Of a stretch of 64,000 bases of DNA, positions 8,585 to 16,962 are shown in pieces; the first letter of the stretch is position 1, and the number at the start of each line of letters is the position of its first letter. Where the stretch lies: the NCBI GenBank assembly GCA_026388315.1, contig JAPLKA010000128.1, positions 1 to 64,000 of the forward strand. Direction: 5' to 3'. The DNA comes from Pseudomonadota bacterium (GTDB taxonomy: Bacteria; Desulfobacterota; Syntrophorhabdia; Syntrophorhabdales; Syntrophorhabdaceae). Under the pieces are notes generated by a model. That model saw only the letters and a program-made list of their open reading frames with translations, had not been told where the DNA came from and made no database searches. Made by a program: the position numbers and the translations under genes.

Positions 8585-9597
8585 GGTCCTTTCCCGAAAA
8601 AACATGTCGGATAATGGCAAACTTCACAGTTCAAGCAGAGTCCGCCGTATGAGAGTTTCACCATGTCGTGTTTATGCATCTTTTCACCTGCCATAATCCT
8701 CGTAAGTATTATATCAAAGACAGTATTCCTATTGTAATACACGCATGCCGGTGCACCAAGGATATATTTCCCTTTCAGGCGGGCCACGAGGAACATGGCT
8801 CCCGGAAAAACAGGCGTGCCGTAGAACAGCACTTCAGCCCCTGTTGCCTCTATCCCTTCCCTTGTTACATCATCAGGGTCAACAGAGAGTCCTCCTGTTG
8901 TTATCACAATCTCGGCGCCTGTATTGAAAAGTCCGTAAATAGCATCCCGAATCGCATTAATATCATCAGGGACTAATGTTTTTCCTATAACATCGAGCCC
9001 ATAGCCTTTAATCTTTTCCTCCACCACATATGACCCGTCTTTTATCCTCCCGCTAAAAACCTCACTTCCGGTGATTACAAGACCTATTTTAAAAGATTTG
9101 AAGGGTTTTATTGAAATAATCCCTTTTTCCCCAACCCTTTCTACTTTTTTCAATTCATTCCCTTTTATGTAAAGAGGGATGATCCTTGTTGCTGCAACGA
9201 TGTCCCCGACTTTCACAGGGTGTCTGTTCGGAACGGTGCTTAGGAGGACATTGGGTATCCTGTTGATTTCGTAAAGGTTTTTATCGTTAACGTAAAAGAG
9301 TCCATTCACTTTACTCTTTATACTTACCTTTCCTTCTTTTGGAGGCACAGGCTCCATATGCTCATCCATGATCGATTGGGCAATCCTCATGCCTGCCTCA
9401 TCCTCATGAATGCCCTTTATGCCTTTATCAAAGGCAAAAATATGTTCTTTCCCGAGGTCGAGAAGCCTTTCAATGTCTCCCTTTTCAATAACTTTTCCCC
9501 TCTTAAAGGCCACATCCTTCTTTTTCCCGGGTATCACCTCAGTAATATCGTGGGCCAGGGTCATACCGACAGCATTTTCAACTTTAATCTTTTTCAA
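8581..9597 (-). CDS. Molybdopterin-binding protein with C-terminal Cys cluster
   Basis: A 338-residue protein with a MoeA/MogA-like molybdopterin-binding domain at about 170-310: FKIGLVITGSEVFSGRIKD, then the diagnostic VITTGGLSVDPDDVTREGI and FPGAMFLVARL. The N-terminal half (MKKIKVENAVGMTLAHDITEVIPG, then a domain resembling the substrate-entry part of MoeA) is shorter than in true MoeA. The last 20 residues hold four cysteines (C321, C324, C327, C332) in CLNCEVCHYPTC, a likely metal or Fe-S site. This protein type is found in SDMH/xanthine dehydrogenase accessory clusters. It overlaps mocA by 14 bases and yqeB by 4, so translation is probably coupled. Confidence 0.85.
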   Translation of the reverse strand: MKKIKVENAVGMTLAHDITEVIPGKKKDVAFKRGKVIEKGDIERLLDLGKEHIFAFDKGIKGIHEDEAGMRIAQSIMDEHMEPVPPKEGKVSIKSKVNGLFYVNDKNLYEINRIPNVLLSTVPNRHPVKVGDIVAATRIIPLYIKGNELKKVERVGEKGIISIKPFKSFKIGLVITGSEVFSGRIKDGSYVVEEKIKGYGLDVIGKTLVPDDINAIRDAIYGLFNTGAEIVITTGGLSVDPDDVTREGIEATGAEVLFYGTPVFPGAMFLVARLKGKYILGAPACVYYNRNTVFDIILTRIMAGEKMHKHDMVKLSYGGLCLNCEVCHYPTCFFGKGP

Positions 9598-10237
9598 TCA
9601 CGTATCCCCTTTCTCTGAGAGTATGTATCTCTCCTTCTGTATCAATGTCGAATATATTCCCCTCATCGCCCTCTATAAATAACACACTTCCTGAATGATT
9701 ATCTATGATTTCTCTTAAGCCCTTATCACCTTCAAGGTTCTGTATCTCCTTTATATACGGCTTAATATTCATAAGCACAGGGTGTCCTTTCTTGCCTCGA
9801 TAGACCGGAACGATAATATCAAATAGATTTTTTTCTCTGCTTACATAGAGCTCAATCATCTGCTCCACCATCTCTTTTTTTATAAAGGGTTTATCCCCAA
9901 GCTGAAAAAAAACAGCATCTGCGTCTTGGATGAAAGGTGTGACGGCCTTAATTGATGAAGACATGCCTTCCTGGAAGTGGGGGTTTGGAATAAAGGTAAA
10001 AGGCTGAAGGCTGAAGGCTGAAGGCTGAAGGGGAAAGATGAAAGGTGTTTCAAGCGCCTTTTTAACAGGCCCGTTTTCAGGGTTTGTGACAACATGAATC
10101 TTTTCGATGCCTTTTTGGAAGAAAGGCTCTGCGGCCATTTCGATGACGGATTGGCCATTTATCTTTAGCGTTAATTTATTAAAACCGAGCCTGCTTGAAG
10201 TGCCGGCAGCCAGTATCACTGCATATATTTTTTCCAT
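9584..10237 (-). CDS. mocA: MocA-type molybdenum cofactor nucleotidyltransferase with repeat insertion
   Basis: A 217-residue MobA/MocA-like NTP transferase. The nucleotide loop LAAGTSSRLGFNK (9-21) and the metal-binding FFQLGDKPFI (110-119) are clear, as is KKGHPVL near 149. MocA attaches CMP to molybdopterin to make the dinucleotide cofactor used by xanthine-oxidase-family enzymes. Residues about 68-80 (PLQPSAFSLQPF) have no family counterpart and are written by four GGCTGAA heptamers, so an intergenic-type repeat has entered the gene without breaking the frame. It falls between the N-terminal helix pair and the next strand, probably on a surface loop. It heads the leftward molybdenum-cofactor run. 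Confidence 0.88.
   Translation of the reverse strand: MEKIYAVILAAGTSSRLGFNKLTLKINGQSVIEMAAEPFFQKGIEKIHVVTNPENGPVKKALETPFIFPLQPSAFSLQPFTFIPNPHFQEGMSSSIKAVTPFIQDADAVFFQLGDKPFIKKEMVEQMIELYVSREKNLFDIIVPVYRGKKGHPVLMNIKPYIKEIQNLEGDKGLREIIDNHSGSVLFIEGDEGNIFDIDTEGEIHTLRERGYVIEKD
10002..10030. repeat. Heptamer array inside mocA
   Basis: Four perfect GGCTGAA units at 10002-10008, 10009-10015, 10016-10022 and 10023-10029. The array length (28 bases) is not a multiple of three, yet the flanking gene halves remain in one frame, so flanking bases must have adjusted. Confidence 0.9.
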
Positions 10238-10284
10238 AAATCAGTCTGTGTTTATCATAGCCTTGCACTTTTAACAATATGAGA

Positions 10285-10482
10285 TCAACTCTTGCTTACC
10301 GCCCTGTTGAGGTCTTCCACCAGTGCATTCACATCAATCCCGTGGATTTCAGCCCCCTGCTCAATATTTTCGAAAAGAGCGGCCTGGCATCCAACACAGC
10401 CCAATCCATACCTTTCAAAGATAGCGACAGTTTCAGGGTATGTTTTTACAACATCATCAATCGACATATGCTTGTAAATCAT
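10285..10482 (-). CDS. DUF1858 small redox-disulfide protein
   Basis: A 65-residue protein with the DUF1858 pattern: an N-terminal helix after IDDVVKTYPETVAIFERYGLGC, then a C29-x-x-C32 pair (GLGCVGC) and a C-terminal helix. The family is often linked to hybrid-cluster and other Fe-S proteins and is thought to be redox-active. AAGGAG lies about eight bases ahead of the ATG. It stands alone between amrA, 24 bases upstream on the same strand, and mocA; co-transcription with either is possible. Confidence 0.8.
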   Translation of the reverse strand: MIYKHMSIDDVVKTYPETVAIFERYGLGCVGCQAALFENIEQGAEIHGIDVNALVEDLNRAVSKS

Positions 10483-10506
10483 CGAGTTACTCCTTAAAAG
10501 TTCTCA

Positions 10507-11040
10507 TCAAAATATATCTGCTGAAAAAATATAAATATCCGTGTCCGGAGATTTCCATGCATCTTTGGGCAGGCCTGCCTTCCAGCACGTATAATCGAGA
10601 AAGGTTTCTCTATCCCAGTGGTTTTCTGTAGCAACCTGCGGAAGCAAAAGCCCCGAATTATGCCCCTTTTCAATGTACAAACCGTGGATGCCCACCTCTA
10701 TTTCATTGATGCCCTGTATCTTTTTCATGGGGGTCAGCACAGATATTTCTATATCGATATCCTTCCATTCTTTTTTCTCGAGAGGGGCAAACCGCGGGTC
10801 ATAAAAAGCCGCCTGGATGGCCATTTCTTTTACTGTTTCGTGAAGTGGCTGAACACCCCTGATATAACCGATACACCCCTTTAATTCGCCCTTTTTTTTG
10901 AGGGTAACAAAGGCGCCTCTTTTCTCTTTTAAAATCTTAGGTACTTGGGCATGGTCTCTCTGTTTTCCGAAAAGAACGTCCTCTATGGTGTCCCTTGCCA
11001 ATTCCTTTAGTTGTTTTTTATCTTTTTCGGAAAGGTTCAA
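10507..11040 (-). CDS. amrA: AmmeMemoRadiSam system protein A (AMMECR1 family)
   Basis: A 177-residue AMMECR1-domain protein. The core motif RGAFVTLKKKGELKGCIGYI and the following 'QAAFYDPRFAPL' are the family signature, along with LLLPQVATENHWDRETFL near the C-terminus. The biochemical role of the bacterial protein is not settled. In many anaerobes it is encoded beside a MEMO1-like protein and a radical SAM enzyme. Here the MEMO1-like gene is three bases upstream but no radical SAM partner is adjacent. Confidence 0.93.
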   Translation of the reverse strand: MNLSEKDKKQLKELARDTIEDVLFGKQRDHAQVPKILKEKRGAFVTLKKKGELKGCIGYIRGVQPLHETVKEMAIQAAFYDPRFAPLEKKEWKDIDIEISVLTPMKKIQGINEIEVGIHGLYIEKGHNSGLLLPQVATENHWDRETFLDYTCWKAGLPKDAWKSPDTDIYIFSADIF

Positions 11041-11043
11041 AGT

Positions 11044-11886
11044 TCATTTTTCCTCATGTTTATTATAAAAGATAGCAGATACATAACCCACTACCGTACT
11101 CTTGTCGCCTGAGATATCGCCGGAGTTTGCATATTTTAGAACCTTGCCCTGTTTTGCCCCTAATTTCCGGGAAAGTATCATGGTGGTAATCATGGGACCG
11201 GCGCCGCAGGCTTCGCATTTATCTTTCCCCAGATCAGCTACGAGACCTTTCATATCGAAATCATCAAGGCGTTTTGTCACAATACTGTCAAGCTCAACTG
11301 CATGGGCATACGAATAATAATGAGAAAGGTCGGTGCTTCCAACGATCAAAATCTGTTTTCCGCTGTCTTTTACCGCCTCATAAATGCCCGCAGAGAGGGC
11401 CTCACATGTGGAAAAATCCTGGACGCCCATAATCAGAGGCACAAGTTTAAAACTCTTTAGTATCATTTGTAAAAAGGGAAGCTGAACCTCAAGGGAATGT
11501 TCCTCCTTGTGGACATCGATATTGCTCTGTACTACTGTGCTCTTTTTCAAAATCATACCGGCCGTTTCTTCGTCGACTTCAACGATTCCCAGAGGGGTTT
11601 TGTACCCGCCCTCCTCTATGACGGCGGCCCCTTCGAAGTATTTCCTGTGGCTTGGAGCGATAACAATGACCGTATCATATGCGTGGCCAGCTATAGCCTT
11701 ATAGCCGTAGGCAGCAACAGGACCGGAATACATATATCCAGCATGGGGAGATATGATGCCAACGATATTACCGGCTATCGGATCAAAGACAGCCTCGCTG
11801 AGGTATCTTTCAATATCTCTTTTGAGCGTTTTGGGATTACCCGGGTAAAACATGCCACTTACCGCAGGCTCCCTGATAAAACTCAT
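11044..11886 (-). CDS. amrB: AmmeMemoRadiSam system protein B (MEMO1 family)
   Basis: A MEMO1-family protein of about 280 residues. Family motifs: REPAVSGMFYPGNP at the start, ISPHAGYMYSGPVAAYGY with a metal-ligand His, HSLEVQLPFLQ with a second His, VGSTDLSHYYSY, and CEACGAGPM with the Cys that completes the putative metal site. I use the ATG at 11886 (MSFIREP), which follows AAGGAGA by about six bases; an in-frame ATG 24 bases upstream has no RBS. Human MEMO1 binds metal at the equivalent His/His/Cys site, but the bacterial role is unknown. It is followed directly by amrA. Confidence 0.93.
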   Translation of the reverse strand: MSFIREPAVSGMFYPGNPKTLKRDIERYLSEAVFDPIAGNIVGIISPHAGYMYSGPVAAYGYKAIAGHAYDTVIVIAPSHRKYFEGAAVIEEGGYKTPLGIVEVDEETAGMILKKSTVVQSNIDVHKEEHSLEVQLPFLQMILKSFKLVPLIMGVQDFSTCEALSAGIYEAVKDSGKQILIVGSTDLSHYYSYAHAVELDSIVTKRLDDFDMKGLVADLGKDKCEACGAGPMITTMILSRKLGAKQGKVLKYANSGDISGDKSTVVGYVSAIFYNKHEEK

Positions 11887-11930
11887 GAAAATCTCCTTAA
11901 AAATGCTCACGTTTTGTCAAAATCTATATC

Positions 11931-12151
11931 TTGCCGCCCGCTTGCGCTCGACAAATGCGGACAAGAGCAGACGAATACCGATAAACAATCTTTTTGATAG
12001 CTGGCGACATTGCCGCCTATCAAATATTCAGCCCTTACGGGCGAATATATTAAATTTTCACTCTGCCCGAAGGGCATGGAGTATATCGGGTGCCAGGTCG
12101 GCAGCCGATATAAAATACCGTCCGGCTTTTGTCCGATCTTGTCTGCGGCAA
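11931..12151. other. Multi-hairpin, possibly structured-RNA region between parB and amrB
   Basis: The 301-base gap between parB and amrB holds nested and serial inverted repeats. Two closing stems, TTGCCGC/GCGGCAA (11931-11937 with 12145-12151) and GACAAGA/TCTTGTC (11960-11966 with 12137-12143), enclose four hairpins: TTGATAG/CTATCAA (11994-12023), ATATTC+GCCC/GGGC+GAATAT (12024-12048), CTC+GCCC/GGGC+GAG (12061-12081) and TATCGG+TGCC/GGCA+CCGATA (12084-12110). The arrangement would fold as a multi-branch RNA or single-stranded DNA. No known family is recognised. Confidence 0.55.
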
Positions 12152-12187
12152 AAAAGTTTTTCATGTTTTTTTTGACATTACCAATGC

Positions 12188-13003
12188 TCAATCATTTGCA
12201 ATCAGTTCTGCAATTCTTTCAAGGTCTTCTTTGGAATAGAATTCGATGATGATTTTGCCTTTCTTCTGTTTGAAGGTGATGTTTACTTTTGTGCCCAGAG
12301 TCTCTCTTAATATCTCTTCAACATGGATAAAAGGTGAATGTCTGCCGGCTGATTTCTTTTTAACTGCACGCTCTAACTCCCTCACGGAGATATTTTCTTT
12401 CAAAATCCTCTCAACAAATTTCCCCTGTTCGTTTTCGTTTTTGAGGGTAATGAGCACCCTGGCATGCCCCTGGGTCAATTTACCTTCCCTTATGAGATTC
12501 TTTATCCACTCGGGAAGTTTTAAAAGCCTTATAAAATTAGAAATAGTGGTCCTGTCAATGCCGATCTTCTTTGCAAGTTCCTCCTGGGTATACCCGAAAT
12601 CATCAATAAACCTCTCATATACCGAGGCTATCTCAACGGGGTTTAAATCCTCCCTCTGAAGGTTCTCAATGAGGGCAATCTCAATAGCCTCTTTTTCATC
12701 AACATCCTTGATGATTGCGGGAACTTCTTTGAGCCCTGCCATAATCGACGCACGGAATCTCCGCTCTCCGGCAATAATCTCATACCCTTTCCCCTCCCTC
12801 CTTAAGAGAAGAGGCTGAAGGACCCCCTTCTCCCTGATGGACGCAGCAAGTTCCACAAGTGCATCCTCTTTTATTGCAAACCTCGGCTGGGTCGGGTTAG
12901 GGGCAATGTCCGCCACAGGGATGAGTTTACTCGTTCCCTTTTCCACAGCATCATTCAGTATTGCAGACAGACCTTTACCTAACGGGTCTTTTTTTAACAT
13001 CAA
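12188..13003 (-). CDS. parB: Chromosome-partitioning protein ParB (CTPase clamp)
   Basis: A 271-residue ParB. The N-terminal CTP-binding domain has LIPVADIAPNPTQPR, the C-motif GERRFRAS (near 79) and ENLQREDLNP; the helix-turn-helix that reads parS lies at about 130-175 (YTQEELAKKIGIDRTTISNF), and the C-terminal dimerisation segment ends the protein. It overlaps parA by four bases (ATGA), the usual coupling. ParB spreads as a clamp from parS sites near the origin, so this locus may be near oriC, although no dnaA, gidA or parS consensus is seen in the window. Confidence 0.95.
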   Translation of the reverse strand: MMLKKDPLGKGLSAILNDAVEKGTSKLIPVADIAPNPTQPRFAIKEDALVELAASIREKGVLQPLLLRREGKGYEIIAGERRFRASIMAGLKEVPAIIKDVDEKEAIEIALIENLQREDLNPVEIASVYERFIDDFGYTQEELAKKIGIDRTTISNFIRLLKLPEWIKNLIREGKLTQGHARVLITLKNENEQGKFVERILKENISVRELERAVKKKSAGRHSPFIHVEEILRETLGTKVNITFKQKKGKIIIEFYSKEDLERIAELIAND

Positions 13004-13767
13004 ACCCCCTTATCGAGTATCTCTGATGCGAGTTCGAGATAGCTTTCCGCCCCCTTGGAACATATATCATAAAGCAGGGCAGGCTTTCCATAGCTCGGCG
13101 CCTCACTCAGCTTTACATTCCTCGGAATCACTGTTTTAAAAACACTGTCGTTAAAGTAGCCCTTCGCTTCGTCCATGACCCTGAATGAAAGGTTATTCCG
13201 TTTGTCAAACATGGTAAGGAGCACACCGAGCGTGTCGAGTTTCGGGTTTAACCTTTTTTTGATAATCGTGATTGATCTCAGCAGCAATGCAAGCCCCTCG
13301 AGGGCAAAATATTCACACTGCAGCGGTATCATAACAAAGTCAGATGCCACAAGCGAATTGATCGTCAAGAGCCCAAGGGAAGGAGGACAATCAATCAAAA
13401 TGTATGAATATGTATCCTGCAGCCTCTCAAAGGCCTTTTTCAATACAAACTCCCTCTCTTCCATATCAAGAAGCTCAACCTCTGCTCCGATAAGATCAGG
13501 GTGGGAAGGGACTATATCTAAAAAAGGGATGTCAGTCCTTCTGATGACTTCCTTGATATCCTTTCTGCCGATAAGTACATGGTACAGGTGTGCATATAGA
13601 CCGCTGTACGATATGCCGAAACTGGTTGTTGTATTGCATTGAGGGTCCATATCGACGATGAGCGTCTTTTTTTCCGATACTGCGATGGAAGCAGACAGGT
13701 TTACCGCTGTCGTGGTTTTCCCGACACCCCCTTTTTGATTGGCAATAGATACGATCATGACGTTCAT
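13000..13767 (-). CDS. parA: Chromosome-partitioning ATPase ParA/Soj
   Basis: A 255-residue deviant-Walker ATPase: IANQKGGVGKTTTAVNLSA (8-26) with the signature Lys, DMDPQCNTT for A' and LIDCPPSLG for Walker B. It binds nucleoid DNA as an ATP dimer and moves ParB-parS complexes. Start at 13767 (MNVMIVS) follows AAGGTA; an in-frame ATG nine bases later is the alternative. The gene is divergent from the HDAC-family gene with an 87-93-base gap that must hold both promoters. Confidence 0.95.
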   Translation of the reverse strand: MNVMIVSIANQKGGVGKTTTAVNLSASIAVSEKKTLIVDMDPQCNTTTSFGISYSGLYAHLYHVLIGRKDIKEVIRRTDIPFLDIVPSHPDLIGAEVELLDMEEREFVLKKAFERLQDTYSYILIDCPPSLGLLTINSLVASDFVMIPLQCEYFALEGLALLLRSITIIKKRLNPKLDTLGVLLTMFDKRNNLSFRVMDEAKGYFNDSVFKTVIPRNVKLSEAPSYGKPALLYDICSKGAESYLELASEILDKGV

Positions 13768-13860
13768 TACCTTATCACAAAATAGATAACATTGAAAAGA
13801 CGAAAAACTACAATGTGTTAGATGTTGACTTTAGACGAATAATATTGGTAAAAAGTGTTC

Positions 13861-14610
13861 ATGATACCAACGCTCTACAGTGAAAAATTCCTTACAGACT
13901 ACATGACGGTGGATTGCGAAAACTCCGACAGGATTTCATCCATCTTTTCTGAAATTAAAAATATTGCAGAATTTATAGAGCCGGAATCCTGTGAAGTATC
14001 CGATCTTTTACTGTGCCACAGCGAAACAATCATTAAACTCGTTATGAAGGATAAAGTCGTCTACGAGACGGCAAGACTTGCTGCAGGCGGGGCGATCAGG
14101 GCCGCTGAAATTGCGCTGGAAAGGCCTTCCTTTGCGCTCATCAGGCCGCCGGGCCACCATGCCGGATATAATTTCAACGGTGGCTTCTGTTTTTTTAACA
14201 ACATGACGATAGCCCTCATGAATCTTTTTTCCAGGGGGTTCATAAGTGATGCGCTGATTGTTGACATAGACCTCCACTACGGAAACGGGACATATGACAT
14301 TGTGAAGGAAGATAAACGCATTACCTTTCGGAATATCGATGCCTCCACGCGGGAAGATTTTTTCAGTCAATTTGCAGAAGCGCTGCAGGATGCCTCATCG
14401 TTTGATATTGTGGGGTGCTCCGCAGGGTTTGACACATATATCAGGGATTGGGGATCGCTCCTTTTTACCAGGGATTACAAAGAGATCGCCGGCATGCTCA
14501 TATCCGGCAATCCTCATACCTTTGCTATCCTTGAGGGTGGTTATTATATTCCCGACCTGGGGATAAACGCCCGCTCGTTTCTCGAAGGCATGCAGGAACA
14601 TTGTTCATAA
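13861..14610 (+). CDS. Histone-deacetylase-family (AcuC/APAH-like) amidohydrolase
   Basis: A short (about 249 residues) member of the zinc-dependent deacetylase superfamily. Catalytic signatures are intact: the His pair in RPPGHHAGY (H99, H100), the metal ligands in IVDIDLHYGNGTYD, a third ligand Asp in GCSAGFDTY, and the late EGGYY with the transition-state Tyr. Bacterial relatives remove acetyl groups from enzymes such as acetyl-CoA synthetase or from polyamines. Family members usually exceed 300 residues; loops here are trimmed. An in-frame GTG six bases upstream is an alternative start. Its stop overlaps the comEC start. Confidence 0.88.
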   Translation: MIPTLYSEKFLTDYMTVDCENSDRISSIFSEIKNIAEFIEPESCEVSDLLLCHSETIIKLVMKDKVVYETARLAAGGAIRAAEIALERPSFALIRPPGHHAGYNFNGGFCFFNNMTIALMNLFSRGFISDALIVDIDLHYGNGTYDIVKEDKRITFRNIDASTREDFFSQFAEALQDASSFDIVGCSAGFDTYIRDWGSLLFTRDYKEIAGMLISGNPHTFAILEGGYYIPDLGINARSFLEGMQEHCS

Positions 14611-16865
14611 CTGCTGTTTTATCTTTTATTGCCGGTATGTATCTCCAGACCATATATGCCGTTACTTTAGTCCCTCTTGTTGTTTCCCTTTTTGCAATTG
14701 CATCGGTAATACCCTTTGTCCTTTCAAAAAAACGAAGATTTGCCATGGTTCTGATCCTTATCTGTTTTGTCCTTGCAGGCATGATAAGGATAGGGATAGT
14801 GCTTTCCAGCAAACAGCCCGACATCACAAACGAAGAACCCTCAATCTTTGTGGGCACTGTCGTGGAATCATCCCGGCAAATCAAGACTATCGGGCTATTA
14901 TCACCGCTGCCATTGAAGGGCGTAAAGGCGGTTTTCAGGACAGATGACAATCTTGGTATAAGCGACTCAGTGCGTATTTATGGACAGATAAAAGAGCTCT
15001 CGCCAACATTTAAAAACCCGTACATAACATCATGGAAATGGTTGAAACGTCTCGAAGGAACACATTATGAGATAAAAGGCACGGCACTTTCCGTGAAACC
15101 AGGCAGAAACATTATCCAGCAAGCGAGAAATGCAATACTGAAAAAAATAGAGAAATCGGGCGCAAAGCAACAGGGAATCATAAAGGCGCTTACCATCGGC
15201 GATACCGCATCACTCGATGATGATACAAAGACACTCTTTCTAAAGACAGGCACCACCCATATCCTTGCGATATCGGGGCTGCAGATAGCTATCATAACCG
15301 GTTTTTTCTTTATCCTTGTGAGATGGCTGCTGGGGAGATTCTATGTCCTGAGGCTTTCCGGAAAGGATAAAAAATATGCATCACTCCCAGCAATCCCCTT
15401 TGCGTTTATCTATATGCTCATTGCCGGCGGCGGTGTGTCCATCATCAGATCCACTATCATGATAACGGTCTTCATGCTATCCGTCTTTTTTGAGAGGGAA
15501 AGGGAAATTAAAAATACCATAGCGTTCAGTGCGCTTATAATCCTTCTTCTATATCCTCATTCCCTGTTTATGCCGTCCTTCCAGCTTTCATTTTTAAGCC
15601 TTTTCTTCATTATAATCATTATGGAAAAGATCTATCCACTTCTCAAATCAAGCTGGAAAGGGGTTAGATGGTTTCTGTCATCAATATTGACAACTTCTGC
15701 GGCTACGGTCGGTACACTCCCGATCGTCATATACCATTTCTATGGAGTAAACCCCGTATGCATGTTCCATAACCTTATTTCCATACCGGTTATGTGCATG
15801 GTTGCTACTCCTATGAGTATTGTCGGCATAATAATACCCCATGGAGAATATCTGCTGCGGCTTGCCGGAGAGATGATAAATATCAATGTAGCTGTTCTTG
15901 ATCATATCAATGTGGGATATATCTTTCCAATCGTCCGGCCCGACCTTTTTGAAGCCCTTCTTTTTTATGCGCTCATCCTCTGCATCATATATATAAACAG
16001 GAAATTGGTAAGGAGTTTCCTGTACTTTGCAGTAATTCCGCTCGTCATTGTCAGTGTTGTTTTTGCCTGCGAAAAAAGATTTAATAACAGGCTCTGTTTT
16101 GATTTGATTGATGTCGGCCTGGGCGAAGCGATTCTTATTGAAGCGCCGAAGGGTATCAGAATTCTCATTGACGGGGGAAGTGACTACCGGGGGAATTTCG
16201 ATATTGGCAAAACAATAATAACACCCATCCTTTTGTCAAAAAAGATTCTGACACTTGATTATGTCATTAATACCCATCCGCACGGAGACCATATCGGAGG
16301 ACTCCCCTCCATTCTGAACACCTTTCATGTTAATACATTTGCCACAAGCGGATACTCGGTGAACGATGCACAGTTCTCCAAGGTCTTAAAAATAATTAGG
16401 GAGAAAGGGATAGCATTACAACTGTGGAAACAGGGCGATGTGTTTACCCTGAGAGACAATATGAACATACAGGTCATGCACCCTCCGTCCGGTTACCCTG
16501 CTGAAAATCCCAATACATCGTCCCTCGTATTAAAATTTATTTACAAAGATACCGCCTTTTTGACGACAGGCGACATCGAATCCGGTATAGAAGCAATGTT
16601 AATAATGTCGCATATGTCTCTCAAGGCCAACATTCTGAAAATACCCCACCACGGGAGTAAAAACTCAAGTAGTGCGGCATTCCTGCGGGCTGTCAAGCCT
16701 GACCTTGCCGTTATGAGTGTAGGCGCCGGGATTAAGGGGCTGCCGGGCAAAGAGGCGTTGGACCGCTACAAAGAACTTTCCATCCCTGTCCTCTCTACAC
16801 AGGACAATGGTTTCATACAGGTATGCTCGGATGGAGGCAGGATTACTTATAAGACGTTTAAATAG
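14601..16865 (+). CDS. comEC: ComEC/Rec2 DNA-uptake channel with metallo-beta-lactamase-like domain
   Basis: A 754-residue protein with the full ComEC plan: N-terminal spans (1-60), an OB-like segment with ESSRQIKTIG, the competence channel domain (about 170-460; contains LTIGDTASLDDDTKTLF and TGTTHILAISGLQIAII) and a C-terminal metallo-beta-lactamase-like domain with THPHGDH at 558-564 and IPHHGSKNSSS. It forms the inner-membrane pore for single-stranded DNA in natural transformation. The start is a TTG that overlaps the end of the deacetylase gene by ten bases, with AGGA just ahead, implying coupled translation. Confidence 0.93.
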   Translation: MFITAVLSFIAGMYLQTIYAVTLVPLVVSLFAIASVIPFVLSKKRRFAMVLILICFVLAGMIRIGIVLSSKQPDITNEEPSIFVGTVVESSRQIKTIGLLSPLPLKGVKAVFRTDDNLGISDSVRIYGQIKELSPTFKNPYITSWKWLKRLEGTHYEIKGTALSVKPGRNIIQQARNAILKKIEKSGAKQQGIIKALTIGDTASLDDDTKTLFLKTGTTHILAISGLQIAIITGFFFILVRWLLGRFYVLRLSGKDKKYASLPAIPFAFIYMLIAGGGVSIIRSTIMITVFMLSVFFEREREIKNTIAFSALIILLLYPHSLFMPSFQLSFLSLFFIIIIMEKIYPLLKSSWKGVRWFLSSILTTSAATVGTLPIVIYHFYGVNPVCMFHNLISIPVMCMVATPMSIVGIIIPHGEYLLRLAGEMININVAVLDHINVGYIFPIVRPDLFEALLFYALILCIIYINRKLVRSFLYFAVIPLVIVSVVFACEKRFNNRLCFDLIDVGLGEAILIEAPKGIRILIDGGSDYRGNFDIGKTIITPILLSKKILTLDYVINTHPHGDHIGGLPSILNTFHVNTFATSGYSVNDAQFSKVLKIIREKGIALQLWKQGDVFTLRDNMNIQVMHPPSGYPAENPNTSSLVLKFIYKDTAFLTTGDIESGIEAMLIMSHMSLKANILKIPHHGSKNSSSAAFLRAVKPDLAVMSVGAGIKGLPGKEALDRYKELSIPVLSTQDNGFIQVCSDGGRITYKTFK

Positions 16866-16880
16866 TGGCAATCCCAAGGC

Positions 16881-16915
16881 AGTGAATAGTGAAAAGTGAA
16901 TAGTGAATAGTTAAG
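16881..16915. repeat. Heptamer array after comEC
   Basis: Five units of the AGTGAAT family (AGTGAAT, AGTGAAA, AGTGAAT twice, AGTTAAG), followed by a GGATGCT-like unit. The same unit occurs at 2622-2686. Confidence 0.85.
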
Positions 16916-16962
16916 CGGGGATGCTGGATGAGAAGTCATAGTTCCACATGTTTCACCTTGTG

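Noticed and set aside
11907-12191. 94-residue frame between parB and amrB
   Set aside because: It runs through the serial hairpins, and its peptide has no recognisable features; the structure explains the region better.
16942-16959. Sequence GTTCCACATGTTTCACC as a possible parS site
   Set aside because: Too many departures from the TGTTTCACGTGAAACA consensus, only a partial arm match, although parAB is 3 kb away.
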